A DNA stretch of 64,000 nt. Origin: Streptomyces fulvorobeus. GTDB taxonomy: Bacteria > Actinomycetota > Actinomycetes > Streptomycetales > Streptomycetaceae. The stretch is from NCBI RefSeq assembly GCF_013167895.1, contig NZ_BLWC01000001.1:3720001-3784000 (forward strand). Reading direction: 5' to 3'. The translations under genes and the position numbers were made by a program. The notes below the pieces were generated by a model. That model worked only from the letters and a program-made list of their open reading frames with translations. It did no database searches and had not been told where the DNA came from. Positions 12,840-23,118 of this stretch are shown piece after piece. How positions within the stretch are numbered: position 1 is the stretch's first letter; each line of letters starts with the position of its first letter.

Positions 12840-12944
12840 CGGGAACGTAGCGACACGGCACGTTCCGTTTCCGCCTGGTTATTGTTCGACTTCTGGCGAC
12901 ACCCTGTCAACAAGTAATAACTCGCACCCGCCTATGCTCACCGA
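12840..12944 (+). promoter_or_regulatory. Promoter/operator region of the TetR gene
   Basis: Two imperfect palindromes lie directly before the TetR start: GGAACGT/ACGTTCC (12842-12848 and 12860-12866) and an interrupted GTTATT/AATAAC pair (12878-12883 and 12916-12921), the latter in a locally AT-rich patch. The position suggests autoregulation. The remaining 12665-12839 has no visible gene. Confidence 0.4.
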
Positions 12945-13534
12945 ATGATCACATCGCCGAGTTCTCAGCGCCGGAGCGAGCGATCACGAAAGGCCACCCT
13001 CGAAGCTGCCCTCGACCTGTGCGCGGAGAAGGGGTACGCCCGCGTCACCGTCGAGGCCATCGCCGCCCGCGCGGGCGTGAGCAAGAAGACGATCTACCGC
13101 TGGTGGCCGTCGAAGGGCGCGGTGATGCTGGAGGCGTTCACCGAGGGCCTCGTCGTCGCCACCCCGTTCACCGACACCGGTGACATCGCCGCCGACCTGC
13201 GCACCCACATCGGTGCGGCGGTACGACTGCTGTCCACGTCGCCTTTCGGCCCCGCCTACGCCGGAATCCTCTCCGAGGTCCACCACGACGACGCCCTCGC
13301 CAGGGCGGTCAGGAACGACCTGGTCGAACCGCGCTTCGCGCTGGCGGTGGCGCGTCTGCGCGGCGCTCAGGAGCAGGGGAGATCCCGGCGGACGCGGATC
13401 TGCCGCTCGCCGCCGAGATGCTGTACGGCCCCGTCTACTACCGCCATGTGCTGCGCAAACCGCCGCAGGACGAGGCGGCGGTCGCCGCGCTCGTCTGTCA
13501 CGTGCTCCGCTCCCTGGGAACGAGGCCGGCCTGA
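12945..13534 (+). pseudogene. TetR/AcrR family transcriptional regulator, frameshifted (probably intact in the organism)
   Basis: The N-terminal helix-turn-helix is clear: ATLEAALDLCAEKGYARVTV, then IAARAGVSKKTIYRWWPSKG. The ligand-binding part follows in the same frame up to RLRGAQEQG, then the frame shifts at the GGGG run 13376-13379. One extra G continues it as IPADADLPLAAEMLYGPVYY and ends at TGA 13532, giving about 196 residues, the normal length. The C-terminal TetR_C segment (LYGPVYYRHVLRKPP) is also typical. No adjacent target gene is evident. Confidence 0.8.
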
Positions 13535-13631
13535 GCTCCGGCCCCACTCCCCGTGCGGGCAGGGCGCTGTGGACGGCCCAGGACGTGACGACGGCCGAGG
13601 GCACCGCCGGCGTCTGAGCAGCCGCGCGGTC

Positions 13632-14450
13632 TCAGCCCCGGCCGAACACCCGCTCCAGCACCTCGGCCACCCCGTCCTCCTCGTTCGACGACGTCACCTC
13701 GTCCGCCGCCGCCCTCAGTTCGGGATGTGCGTCGGCCATCGCCACCCCGTGCCCGGAGCGGAGGAACATGGGCAGGTCGTTGGGCATGTCACCGAAGGCG
13801 ATCGTGCCGGCCGGGTCCAGCCCGAGCGCCTCGGCGGCGAGGGCGAGGCCGGTGCCCTTGTCGACACCGTACGGTGCCAGTTCGACGGTGCCGGGGCCCG
13901 CCATGGTGACGGTGGCCAGGTCACCGACGACCGCGCGGGCGGCGGCCGCCAGCGCGTCGTCGCCGAGCTCCGGGTGGCGCACCAGCACCTTGATGATCGG
14001 GCTCTCCCAGAGGGCGTCGCGGTTGCGTGCCCGTACGGCGGGCAGTGTCGGATGGGCCATCAGATAGCCGGGTTCGATGAGCGTCCGCCCGTCCACACCG
14101 TCCTGGTCCACGGCCGCGAAGACCGCCCCGACCTCCGCCTCGATCTTGCCCAGCGCGGTGTCGGCGAGCTCCCTGTCGAGGGTCACGGAGTTCAGCAGGC
14201 GGCCGGTCCCGGCGTCGTACAGCTGGGTTCCCTGCCCGCAGACGACCGGGCCCCGGGTGCCCAGCGCGGCGAGCAGCCCGCGTATGCCGGGCACCGGGCG
14301 GCCGGTGACGACGAGGTGCCGGGCGCCGGCGGCTGCGGCGAGGGCGAGTGCCGCGTGGGTGCGGGGGCTGACGAGGTCGCCCGGGCGCAGCAGGGTGCCG
14401 TCCAGGTCCGTGGCGACCAGAGTGAAGGGGGGTGCGGGTGGGGTGGGCAT
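13632..14450 (-). CDS. HAD superfamily hydrolase, Cof-type
   Basis: A 272-residue phosphatase of the Cof/IIB HAD subfamily. Motif I is VATDLDGTLLRPGD with both catalytic aspartates, motif II is LVVTGRP, motif III Lys is in the middle region, and motif IV is IAFGDMPNDLPMF. The C-terminal SSNEEDGVAEVLERVF ending is characteristic. The substrate is probably a small phosphorylated metabolite; sequence alone cannot say which. It converges on the TetR gene. Confidence 0.92.
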   Translation of the reverse strand: MPTPPAPPFTLVATDLDGTLLRPGDLVSPRTHAALALAAAAGARHLVVTGRPVPGIRGLLAALGTRGPVVCGQGTQLYDAGTGRLLNSVTLDRELADTALGKIEAEVGAVFAAVDQDGVDGRTLIEPGYLMAHPTLPAVRARNRDALWESPIIKVLVRHPELGDDALAAAARAVVGDLATVTMAGPGTVELAPYGVDKGTGLALAAEALGLDPAGTIAFGDMPNDLPMFLRSGHGVAMADAHPELRAAADEVTSSNEEDGVAEVLERVFGRG

Positions 14451-14551
14451 GAGGGCCACCCTATGGAGTGCGCGGAGCCCCGGTACGCCCGTTGTGGACC
14501 ACGGACGGACCTTGGACCGCTCGGAGGCGGGTACTGCGACCCAGCCGGGCC

Positions 14552-15001
14552 TCACTGCACGCAGAACTCGTTGCCCTCCGGGTCGGTGAGCACCACCCAG
14601 GACCCGCCCTGTTCCTCGACGCTGCGCCGGACGCTCGCCCCGAGCCCCACCAGCCGCGCCACTTCCGCGTCCCGGCGGCCGGGGCCCGCGTGCAGGTCCA
14701 GATGGAGGCGGTTCTTCACCGTCTTGGGTTCGGGTACGCGCTGGAACAGCAGCCGCCGCCCGAGACCCGTGCCGGACTTCTCCTCGTACGGGTCGTCGGG
14801 GTGGCGCGCCGCCGCGAGGTCCCGCCAGGCGCGGCGCCCGTGCGCCTCGACCGTCATCTCCTCGGTCACGGCGCCGACGCCGAGCAGCTCCTCGACCAGG
14901 GGGCTGTTGTCCTCGACCAGGTATCCCAGGGCTTCGGCCCAGAAGCCTGCCTGGGCGTGCGGATCGGCTGCGTCGACGACGACTTTCCAGTCCAGGGTCA
15001 T
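14552..15001 (-). CDS. VOC superfamily (glyoxalase-like) protein
   Basis: A 149-residue protein with two glyoxalase/bleomycin-resistance-type repeats. Signatures are LDWKVVVDAADPHAQAGFWAEALGY at the N-terminus, NRLHLDLHAG in the middle (possible metal-ligand His) and LTDPEGNEFCVQ at the end. Such proteins include metal-dependent isomerases and dioxygenases as well as resistance proteins; a specific reaction cannot be assigned. It is divergent from the CGNR remnant. Confidence 0.85.
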   Translation of the reverse strand: MTLDWKVVVDAADPHAQAGFWAEALGYLVEDNSPLVEELLGVGAVTEEMTVEAHGRRAWRDLAAARHPDDPYEEKSGTGLGRRLLFQRVPEPKTVKNRLHLDLHAGPGRRDAEVARLVGLGASVRRSVEEQGGSWVVLTDPEGNEFCVQ

Positions 15002-15024
15002 GGAAACTGTTCCTAGTGGTTACA

Positions 15025-15339
15025 TGAGCGAGTCGGCAAGGGACACGCCGGAACTGCTGCTCCGGACGCGGGAGGGGCGCCCGTCCGCTTCGATCCGGGC
15101 GCCCTGTGCCTGGAGCTGCTGCCCACCGGCGGAATCGGGCGGTACGCGGTGTTCGAGGTCCTGCACGAGCCCGCCGACCTGGTCCGGTGGGCGGGGGAGT
15201 GCCGGCTGCCCGGCGGGCTCGTACCCACGGTGAGCGGGCCGGCCGCCGGCGCTGGTGCGCGATGGGGCGCTGCGGCAACCGCCACAAGGTCCGGGCCCAC
15301 CGGGCCCGGCACGCGGAGACCGCCGGAGGGGACGCCTGA
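15025..15339 (+). pseudogene. CGNR zinc-finger regulator remnant with internal deletion
   Basis: The 5' part translates (after adding a G at 15074-15077) to RFDPGALCLELLPTGGIGRY and FEVLHEPADLVRWAGECRLP, the start of an ABATE-type domain. The 3' part, in another frame, ends RRWCAMGRCGNRHKVRAHRA, the C-terminal CGNR zinc finger. Normal family members are about 180-200 residues; here roughly 80-100 residues between the two pieces are missing. A frame error plus a real deletion therefore make this a decayed gene. Confidence 0.75.
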
Positions 15340-15424
15340 CCCGGCGCAGGGGCCACGGAGTCACCGTAGGCGGAGGCGAAGAGGTGGGACATGCGGTGCT
15401 TCCCGGGTGGGCCGTCCGGGTCGG

Positions 15425-16420
15425 CTAAGTCGACATCGTACGTTCGGAGGGGACGGTCTCCCCAGGGGCGGGGGGAGGTACCGGCGCACCGGAACCGGCC
15501 GCCGCCACTTCGGCCAGCCGGACCGCCCGCGCCCGCGTCCGCCGCGCTGTCCGCAGCGCGTCCCAGGTCAGCAGTGTCAGAGCCAGCCACACCAGCGAGA
15601 AACCGGCCCAGCGCTCAGGCGGCATCGCCTCGTGGAAGTACAGGATTCCCAGCGCGAACTGGAAGACCGGCGCCAGATACTGCAGCAGCCCCAGCGTGGA
15701 CAGCGGTACGCGGATGGCCGCCGCGCCGAAGCAGACCAGCGGCGCGGCCGTGACGATGCCCGTCGCGGCGAGCAGCACCCCGTGCCAGGGGCCCGTCGCG
15801 GTGAACGTCGCCTCGCCCGACGCCCCCAGCCACAGCAGGAACCCGAGCGCGGGCAGGAAGAGCACCGCGGTCTCGGCGGCCAGCGATTCCAGGCCGCCCA
15901 TGTTGACCTTCTTCTTCACCAGGCCGTACGTGGCGAAGGAGAACGCCAGCGTGAGCGAGATCCAGGGCGGACGCCCGTACCCGATCGCCAGCACCAGCAC
16001 CGCGGCGAAGCCGGTACCGACCGCGACCCACTGCACGGGCCGCAGCCGTTCGCCGAGGAGCAGGACCCCCATGGCGATGGTGACCAGCGGGTTGATGAAG
16101 TAGCCGAGCGAAGCCTCGACCACCTGGCCGCTGTTGACGGCCCAGATGTACAGGCCCCAGTTGACCGTGATCACGGCCGCGGCTATCGCGATCAGGCCGA
16201 GCTTGCGCGGCTGCCTCAGCAGTTCGCCGACCCAGGCCCAGCGGCGTACGAGCAGCAGGGCGACGGCGACCACACCCAGCGACCAGACCATCCGGTGGGC
16301 GAGGATCTCGACCGCCCCGGAGGGCTTCATCAGCGGCCAGAAGAGGGGGACCAGACCCCACATCCCGTATGCACCGATTCCGTACAGCAGTCCTGCCCGC
16401 TGTTCGTTCTTCCCCTCCAC
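15425..16420 (-). CDS. rarD: RarD family EamA-type transporter
   Basis: A 331-residue inner-membrane protein with ten hydrophobic segments in two EamA repeats. The N-terminus (GLLYGIGAYGMWGLVPLFWP) and EILAHRMVWSLG, NWGLYIWAVNSGQVVEASLGYFINP are hallmarks of RarD. The family is named for chloramphenicol sensitivity but the natural substrate is unknown. The C-terminal 35 residues are a charged, low-complexity tail. Confidence 0.93.
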   Translation of the reverse strand: MEGKNEQRAGLLYGIGAYGMWGLVPLFWPLMKPSGAVEILAHRMVWSLGVVAVALLLVRRWAWVGELLRQPRKLGLIAIAAAVITVNWGLYIWAVNSGQVVEASLGYFINPLVTIAMGVLLLGERLRPVQWVAVGTGFAAVLVLAIGYGRPPWISLTLAFSFATYGLVKKKVNMGGLESLAAETAVLFLPALGFLLWLGASGEATFTATGPWHGVLLAATGIVTAAPLVCFGAAAIRVPLSTLGLLQYLAPVFQFALGILYFHEAMPPERWAGFSLVWLALTLLTWDALRTARRTRARAVRLAEVAAAGSGAPVPPPAPGETVPSERTMST

Positions 16421-16560
16421 GGGTCCTCCCGGCTTCCTCGTCGGCAGAGCGGCCGACCTGACGAAGGTAACGCCGCCAGGGGTGTCGTGTCATGGCCGTT
16501 TCAGGTAAACGGTCGTGACACGGGCGGTGACCGCGCGGACACCCCCTAGGCTCTCGGCCC

Positions 16561-17238
16561 ATGGAGCCGATAGCCCAGAACGAGATGGTCACCGTGGCGC
16601 CGGGGCGAGTGACGCTGTCCGACCGGCGCACGCGGCGCAGCTGGCAGGTCGAGCTCGCGCCCTACCAGCTGGCCGCCTGCCCCGTGACGCAGCTCCGGTA
16701 CGCCGAGGTCACCGGAGTACGGCCCGGCAGTGCGAAGGGCGACCACGTCCCCGTCGAGGGCGTCTCCTGGCTGGACGCCGTCGCCTTCTGCAACGCCCTG
16801 TCGCGGCGAGAGGGCTACCGGCCCGCCTACGGCCTCGAACCCGACCGGCCCGAGGCCGTCGAGTGGGACCCCGCCGCGGACGGTTACCGGCTGCCGACCG
16901 AAGCCGAGTGGGAGCACGCGTGCCGCGCCGGCACGGAGGGTGCGAGGTACGGGCAGCTCGACGCCATCGCCTGGCACCGCGGCAACTCGGGGGAGGCCGT
17001 GCACGACGTCGGCGGCCGGGAGCCCAACGCCTGGGGCCTGTACGACATGCTCGGCAACGTCTGGGAGTGGTGCTGGGACCTCTACGACGCCGAGGTCTAC
17101 GGCAGCTACCGGGTGCTGCGCGGCGGCGGCTGGTTCGACGAGCCCTGGAGCTGCCGCGCCTCGGTGCGGCGCCGCAGCCACCCGACCTTCCGGATCGACG
17201 ACGTCGGCTTCCGCGTCGCCCGGTCCGTCACCTCCTGA
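16561..17238 (+). CDS. SUMF1/formylglycine-generating-enzyme family protein
   Basis: A 225-residue single FGE-sulfatase domain. Typical stretches are PVEGVSWLDAVAFCNALSRREG, GYRLPTEAEWEHACRAGT, GLYDMLGNVWEWCWDLYD and VLRGGGWFD, ending DDVGFRVARS. In true formylglycine-generating enzymes two cysteines close to the C-terminus bind copper; here the matching region SCRASVRRRSHP has only one. The protein may therefore be a non-catalytic or differently acting family member. No sulfatase gene is adjacent. Confidence 0.88.
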   Translation: MEPIAQNEMVTVAPGRVTLSDRRTRRSWQVELAPYQLAACPVTQLRYAEVTGVRPGSAKGDHVPVEGVSWLDAVAFCNALSRREGYRPAYGLEPDRPEAVEWDPAADGYRLPTEAEWEHACRAGTEGARYGQLDAIAWHRGNSGEAVHDVGGREPNAWGLYDMLGNVWEWCWDLYDAEVYGSYRVLRGGGWFDEPWSCRASVRRRSHPTFRIDDVGFRVARSVTS

Positions 17239-17267
17239 GCGCCCTCCGGCCCTCGCGCGACCTGCGA

Positions 17268-17310
17268 CGAGGCCCGGAACCGACCCGTTCGGGGTCGGCT
17301 CCGGGCCTCG
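17268..17310. terminator. Bidirectional terminator between SUMF1-family gene and korB
   Basis: Nested inverted repeats, an outer 11-bp and an inner 7-bp stem with a short loop, lie between two converging genes. Confidence 0.8.
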
Positions 17311-17341
17311 GCTCGCACCCGGTACGACAGGTGGCGGCCGG

Positions 17342-18392
<1,051 letters not shown>

Positions 18393-18400
<8 letters not shown>

Positions 18401-20339
18401 CGATGGCCTCCTTGAGAGCTGTGGCGAGCTGCTCGGCCTTGAACGGCATTCCGTTGACCTGGTTGAAGCTGTGCGCGTCCACCAGGTACTTCGCCCGGAG
18501 CAGCAGCGCGAGCTGGCCGAGGTTCATCTCCGGTACGACGACCTTGTCGTACCGCTTCAGCACCTCGCCGAGATTCTTCGGGAAGGGGATGAGGTGGCGC
18601 AGGTGGGCCTGGGCGATCGGCTCCCCGGCCGCCCTCAGCCGGCGTACGGCCGCGGTGATCGGCCCATACGTCGAACCCCAGCCGAGCACCAGGGTCCTGG
18701 CGTCCGAGGGGTCGTCGACCACCAGGTCGGGGACCTCGATGCCGTCCACCTTGGCCTGGCGGGTGCGGACCATGAAGTCGTGGTTGGCCGGGTCGTAGGA
18801 GATGTTGCCCGTGCCGTCCTGCTTCTCGATGCCGCCGATGCGGTGTTCGAGGCCGGGGGTGCCGGGCACGGCCCACGGGCGGGCGAGGGTCTGCGGGTCG
18901 CGCTTGTACGGCCAGAACACCTCGGTGCCGTCGGCCAGTTCGTGGTTGGGACCGGTGGCGAACTGGACCCGCAGGTCGGGGAGCTGGTCGACCTCGGGGA
19001 TGCGCCACGGCTCGGAACCGTTGGCGAGGTAGCCGTCGGAGAGCAGGAACACCGGGGTGCGGTAACGCAGGGCGATCCGCGCGGCGTCGATCGCGGCGTC
19101 GAAGCAGTCGGCCGGGGTCATCGGCGCCACGATGGGCACCGGGGCCTCGCCGTTACGTCCGAACATGGCCTGGAGCAGGTCGGCCTGTTCGGTCTTGGTG
19201 GGCAGACCCGTGGAGGGGCCGCCGCGCTGGATGTCCACGATCAGCAGCGGCAGTTCGAGCGAGACCGCGAGCCCGATGGCCTCCGACTTGAGCGCCACGC
19301 CCGGTCCGGACGTGGTGGTCACCGCGAGCGAACCGCCGAACGCGGCGCCGATCGCGGCGCCGATGCCCGCGATCTCGTCCTCGGCCTGGAAGGTCCGCAC
19401 GCCGAAGTTCTTGTGCCGGCTGAGCTCGTGCAGGATGTCGGAGGCCGGGGTGATCGGGTACGAGCCCAGATACAGGGGCAGATCGGCCTGCTGCCCGGCG
19501 GCGATCAGCCCGTAGGAGAGGGCCAGGTTCCCCGAGATGTTGCGGTACGTGCCCGTGGGGAACGCCTGCGACGCGGGCGCCACCTCGTAGCTGACCGCGA
19601 AGTCCTCGGTGGTCTCACCGAAGTTCCAGCCGGCCCGGAAGGCCGCCACGTTCGCCTCGGCGATCTGCGGCTTCTTGGCGAACTTCTGCCGCAGGAACTT
19701 CTCGGTCCCCTCGGTCGGCCGGTGGTACATCCACGACAGCAGCCCGAGCGCGAACATGTTCTTCGAGCGCTCGGCCTCCTTGCGGGTGAGCCCGTACTCC
19801 TTCAGCGCCTCGACGGTCAGTGTGGTGAGCGGCACCGGATGGACGTTGTACGCCTCCAGCGACCCGTCCTCCAGCGGACTCGTCTCGTAACCGACCTTGG
19901 CCATGGGCCGCTTGGTGAACTCGTCGGTGTTGACGATGATCTCGGCGCCGCGCGGCACGTCGTCGATGTTGGCCTTGAGGGCGGCCGGGTTCATCGCGAC
20001 CAGCACGTTCGGGGCGTCACCCGGTGTGAGGATGTCGTGGTCCGCGAAGTGCAGCTGGAAGGACGAGACACCCGGCAGGGTGCCTGCGGGGGCCCGGATC
20101 TCGGCGGGGAAGTTGGGCAGCGTGGAGAGGTCGTTCCCGAAGGACGCCGTCTCGGAGGTGAAGCGGTCACCGGTGAGCTGCATGCCGTCACCGGAGTCAC
20201 CCGCGAACCGGATGATCACCCGGTCCAGGCGGCGGACCTCTTTACCGCCCGCACCGCCTGGCGCGGGGGCTCGCTGCTCCCCGACGACAGCCTCGCTGGC
20301 CTCGTCTGCCTTGTCGGCTGGGCTACTGACCTGGGTCAC
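18393..20339 (-). CDS. korA: 2-oxoacid:ferredoxin oxidoreductase, fused gamma-alpha subunit
   Basis: A 648-residue fusion: an N-terminal gamma domain (VIIRFAGDSGDGMQLTGDRF to about residue 220) and an alpha pyrimidine-binding domain (SYPITPASDILHELS, FQAEDEIAGIGAAIGAAFGG, TTTSGPGVALKSEAIGLAV). GTG at 20339 is chosen because GGGAGGT lies about 10 bases upstream; the frame is open further but without such a site. The ferredoxin product could feed the second nuo set a few kilobases away, which lacks its NADH module. Confidence 0.93.
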
Positions 20340-20588
20340 TGAACTGGACCTCCCTCGGGGCGGCGGCTCGGGATCGGCCGGCCCACCGGCGTTCCCGCCA
20401 CCCACCCTACGTCGGTAAGGGTGACCTTCCCTTGACCGATCATATGGTGGACGCCATTTTGAGACGCTCGTTTGTCCTGGTTCGTCATAGTTAACAGGCC
20501 CCCCGGCCGTTCGTCGAAGACGCCGTGCGCTCGTTCTTTGGGTCTAGGTCTTCCGGCCCCCTCAGTCGCCTGACGGGGTATCAGCTCA

Positions 20589-21261
20589 TTACGATTTCAA
20601 GTAGGTCAGCACGGCGAGAACGCGCCGGTGATCCCCGTCACTGGGTGACAGGCCCAGCTTCTGGAAGATGTTGCTGACGTGCTTCTCCACGGCCCCGTCG
20701 CTGACCACCAGCTGCTTGGCGACCGCCGAGTTCGTCCGGCCCTCCGCCATCAGGCCGAGCACCTCCCGCTCGCGCGGCGTCAGCCCCACCAGCACGTCCT
20801 GCTTGCGGCTCCGCCCCAGGAGCTGGGCCACGACCTCGGGGTCCAGGGCCGTACCGCCCCGCGCCACCCGGACCACGGCGTCCACGAACTCCCGGACCTC
20901 GGCGACCCGGTCCTTCAGGAGATAGCCGACGCCCGGGTGCTGCCGGCGAGGAGCTCGGTGGCGTACTGCTCCTCCACGTACTGGGACAGGACGAGCACCC
21001 CGATCTCCGGGTACTCCTTCCGCAGCCGCACGGCGGCCCTGACGCCCTCGTCCGTGTGGGTCGGCGGCATCCGTACGTCGGCGACCACGACATCGGGCAG
21101 CGCGTCCTGCGCGCCGAGGTACGCCACGGTCTTGAGCAGTGCCTCGGCGTCCCCCACCCCCGCGACGACGTCGTGCCCGAGATCGGTCAGAAGCCGGGTG
21201 AGTCCTTCCCTGAGCAGCACCGAATCCTCGGCGATGACCACCCGCACCCTGTCCTCCACGA
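20589..21261 (-). pseudogene. NarL/LuxR-family response regulator, frameshifted (probably intact in the organism)
   Basis: The receiver domain begins VRVVIAEDSVLLREGLTRLL and has the phosphorylation site in VVVADVRMPPTHTDEG. The frame is lost at 20935-20937; one added base continues as GVGYLLKDRVAEVREFVDAV into a LuxR helix-turn-helix (LTPREREVLGLMAEGRTNSA, VEKHVSNIFQKLGL). The repaired product has about 223 residues, normal length. It lies downstream of two histidine kinases on the same strand and is their likely partner. Confidence 0.85.
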
Positions 21262-21582
21262 GCTGTGTCCCCCCACTGTTGATGCGTACGCGCGGACAGA
21301 CACCCGCTGACGCGTGTCCCGCCCCTTGCGCACCCAGCATCCCAGCATCGGCGCTCCTGCGGGGGCCGGAGCGGGCACTTCCGCGGCCGGGTACGCAGAA
21401 GGAGGGGGAAGGAGTGGAAGGAGACGGGAAGAGGAGGGGGAGGAGAGGGGAAGAGGAGGTGGGAGTAGGCGTGAGGCGGTGGGAGGAGAGGCGGAGGGGC
21501 CGCGCGGGAAGTTGGCCGATTCAGCCCCTTCCGCGCGGCTCGGATCAGCCCTTGCGGCGCGGCCCGCCCGAACCGCCCCGGC
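21262..21582. other. Intergenic region with a purine tract
   Basis: No gene is visible between the response regulator and the first kinase. About 110 bases (21393-21501) of the plus strand are almost pure purine, runs of GGA, GGGA and AAGGAG. On the transcribed minus strand this is a pyrimidine tract. Confidence 0.7.
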
Positions 21583-22938
21583 TCAGCCCCGCCAGGGCAG
21601 CTCGGCCGTGACCGTCGTCGGACCGCCGGCCGGGGAGTCGACGAGCAGGATGCCGTCCACCGCGTCCAGCCGCTCGTTCAGCCCGGCGAGACCGCTCCCG
21701 GCCGCCACGTCGGCGCCGCCCCTGCCGTCGTCCGTGACCTGGAGCATCAGCCGGCTGGACGCCCGCCACACGTCGACGGTGGCGCGGGTGGCGTGGGCGT
21801 GTTTGCTGACGTTCTGGAGTAGTTCGGAGACGGTGAAGTAGGCGATGCCTTCGATGGCCTGGGCGGGTCGTGCGTCGAGGTCGACGTCGACTGTGACGGG
21901 GACGGTGCAGCGGGAGGCGATGGCGGAGAGTGCGGCGTCCAGGCCGCGGTCGGTGAGGACGGCGGGGTGGATGCCGCGGGCGAGGTCGCGTAGTTCCTGG
22001 AGGGCGACTTTTACTTCGCCGTGGGCTTCGTCGACCATGCGGGCGGCGGCTTGGGGGTCGTGGGTGAGTTTCTCCTTGGCCAGTCCGAGGCCCATGGCGA
22101 GGGCGACGAGGCGGGCCTGTGCGCCGTCGTGGAGGTCGCGTTCGATGCGGCGCAGGTCGGCGGCGGCCGTGTCCACCACGACACCCCGGTCCGACTCCAG
22201 CTCGGTGACCCGGGTCGCGAGCCGGGACGGGCCCAGCAGCCCGATGACCATCACCCGGTCGACACAGACGAGGCCCCGGACGATCCACGGGGTGACCAGG
22301 ACCAGCAGCAGCCCCACGGCGCCCGTCACCGCCAGCTCGAAGGGGGAGTCGAGGTAGACCCGGTGGCCCCTGTCCCCGTACAGCTGGATTCCGTCGACCC
22401 CCGCGTACACCGGGAAGACCCAGCGCCACAGCGGATAGGTGAGCGCGCCCCACCCGTACGCCCAGAAGGTCAGCGAGACGCAGAAGGCGAACACCGCCCA
22501 CGGGAAGTGCAGCACCGCGTAGAGCAGATGCCGCCAGGACACCCCGCTCTTCAGGACCGCTCCGACCCACGACATCAGACCGCCCGTCCTGCCGCGCACC
22601 GGCGCGGGGTCCGCGACGTCCAGCTTCAGCAGGGCGCGCGCCCGGGTGCGTTCCAGCGCGCCGAAACCGCGGCACATCGCGAGACCGGCGGCGAGTACCG
22701 GAATGCCGAGGAAGGTGATCAGCATGCCGATGCCCAGCGAGGTCATGGTGATCGCGAAGCTGAACAGCACCACGCTGATCGGCAGGCTCAGCATCAGGTA
22801 GACGAACTCGCGCCACGTCCGCCCCTCGAACGGCGCGCGCAGCGCCGCAGGCAGGACGTGCTTCACCGGGGGGCGGTCCCCGGCGCCGGACCCGTCCCTC
22901 TGGTGGTCCCTCGTGTCCGGTCCGTATGCCGTGGCCAT
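21583..22938 (-). CDS. Sensor histidine kinase (HisKA_3 type)
   Basis: A 451-residue membrane kinase. Residues 45-220 hold several hydrophobic segments in a sensor-like arrangement. The HisKA_3 dimerisation domain has the phosphorylated histidine at about residue 270 (IERDLHDGAQARLVALAMGL). The HATPase domain follows with N box VSELLQNVSKHAHATRATVD and G box VTDDGRGGADVAAGSGLAGL. ATG 22938 is taken from the MATAYG reading. Bases 21763-22205 are almost identical to the neighbouring kinase gene. It probably phosphorylates the adjacent response regulator. Confidence 0.93.
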   Translation of the reverse strand: MATAYGPDTRDHQRDGSGAGDRPPVKHVLPAALRAPFEGRTWREFVYLMLSLPISVVLFSFAITMTSLGIGMLITFLGIPVLAAGLAMCRGFGALERTRARALLKLDVADPAPVRGRTGGLMSWVGAVLKSGVSWRHLLYAVLHFPWAVFAFCVSLTFWAYGWGALTYPLWRWVFPVYAGVDGIQLYGDRGHRVYLDSPFELAVTGAVGLLLVLVTPWIVRGLVCVDRVMVIGLLGPSRLATRVTELESDRGVVVDTAAADLRRIERDLHDGAQARLVALAMGLGLAKEKLTHDPQAAARMVDEAHGEVKVALQELRDLARGIHPAVLTDRGLDAALSAIASRCTVPVTVDVDLDARPAQAIEGIAYFTVSELLQNVSKHAHATRATVDVWRASSRLMLQVTDDGRGGADVAAGSGLAGLNERLDAVDGILLVDSPAGGPTTVTAELPWRG

Positions 22939-23118
22939 GGGTGCCGTCCGTTTCTGCTCAGGTCTTCTCACCGGGGTGGTTCCACGTCGTTTCGTCCACG
23001 TCTCGATCGACGTCCCGTTCCACGTCTCAAGAGTGCTGGGCCGGGGGATGGCGCACCATGAGGGCGGTCGCCGTATCGGGGCGGGGGTTTTCCCCACCCC
23101 GGGAGGGGGCCCCGGCCG

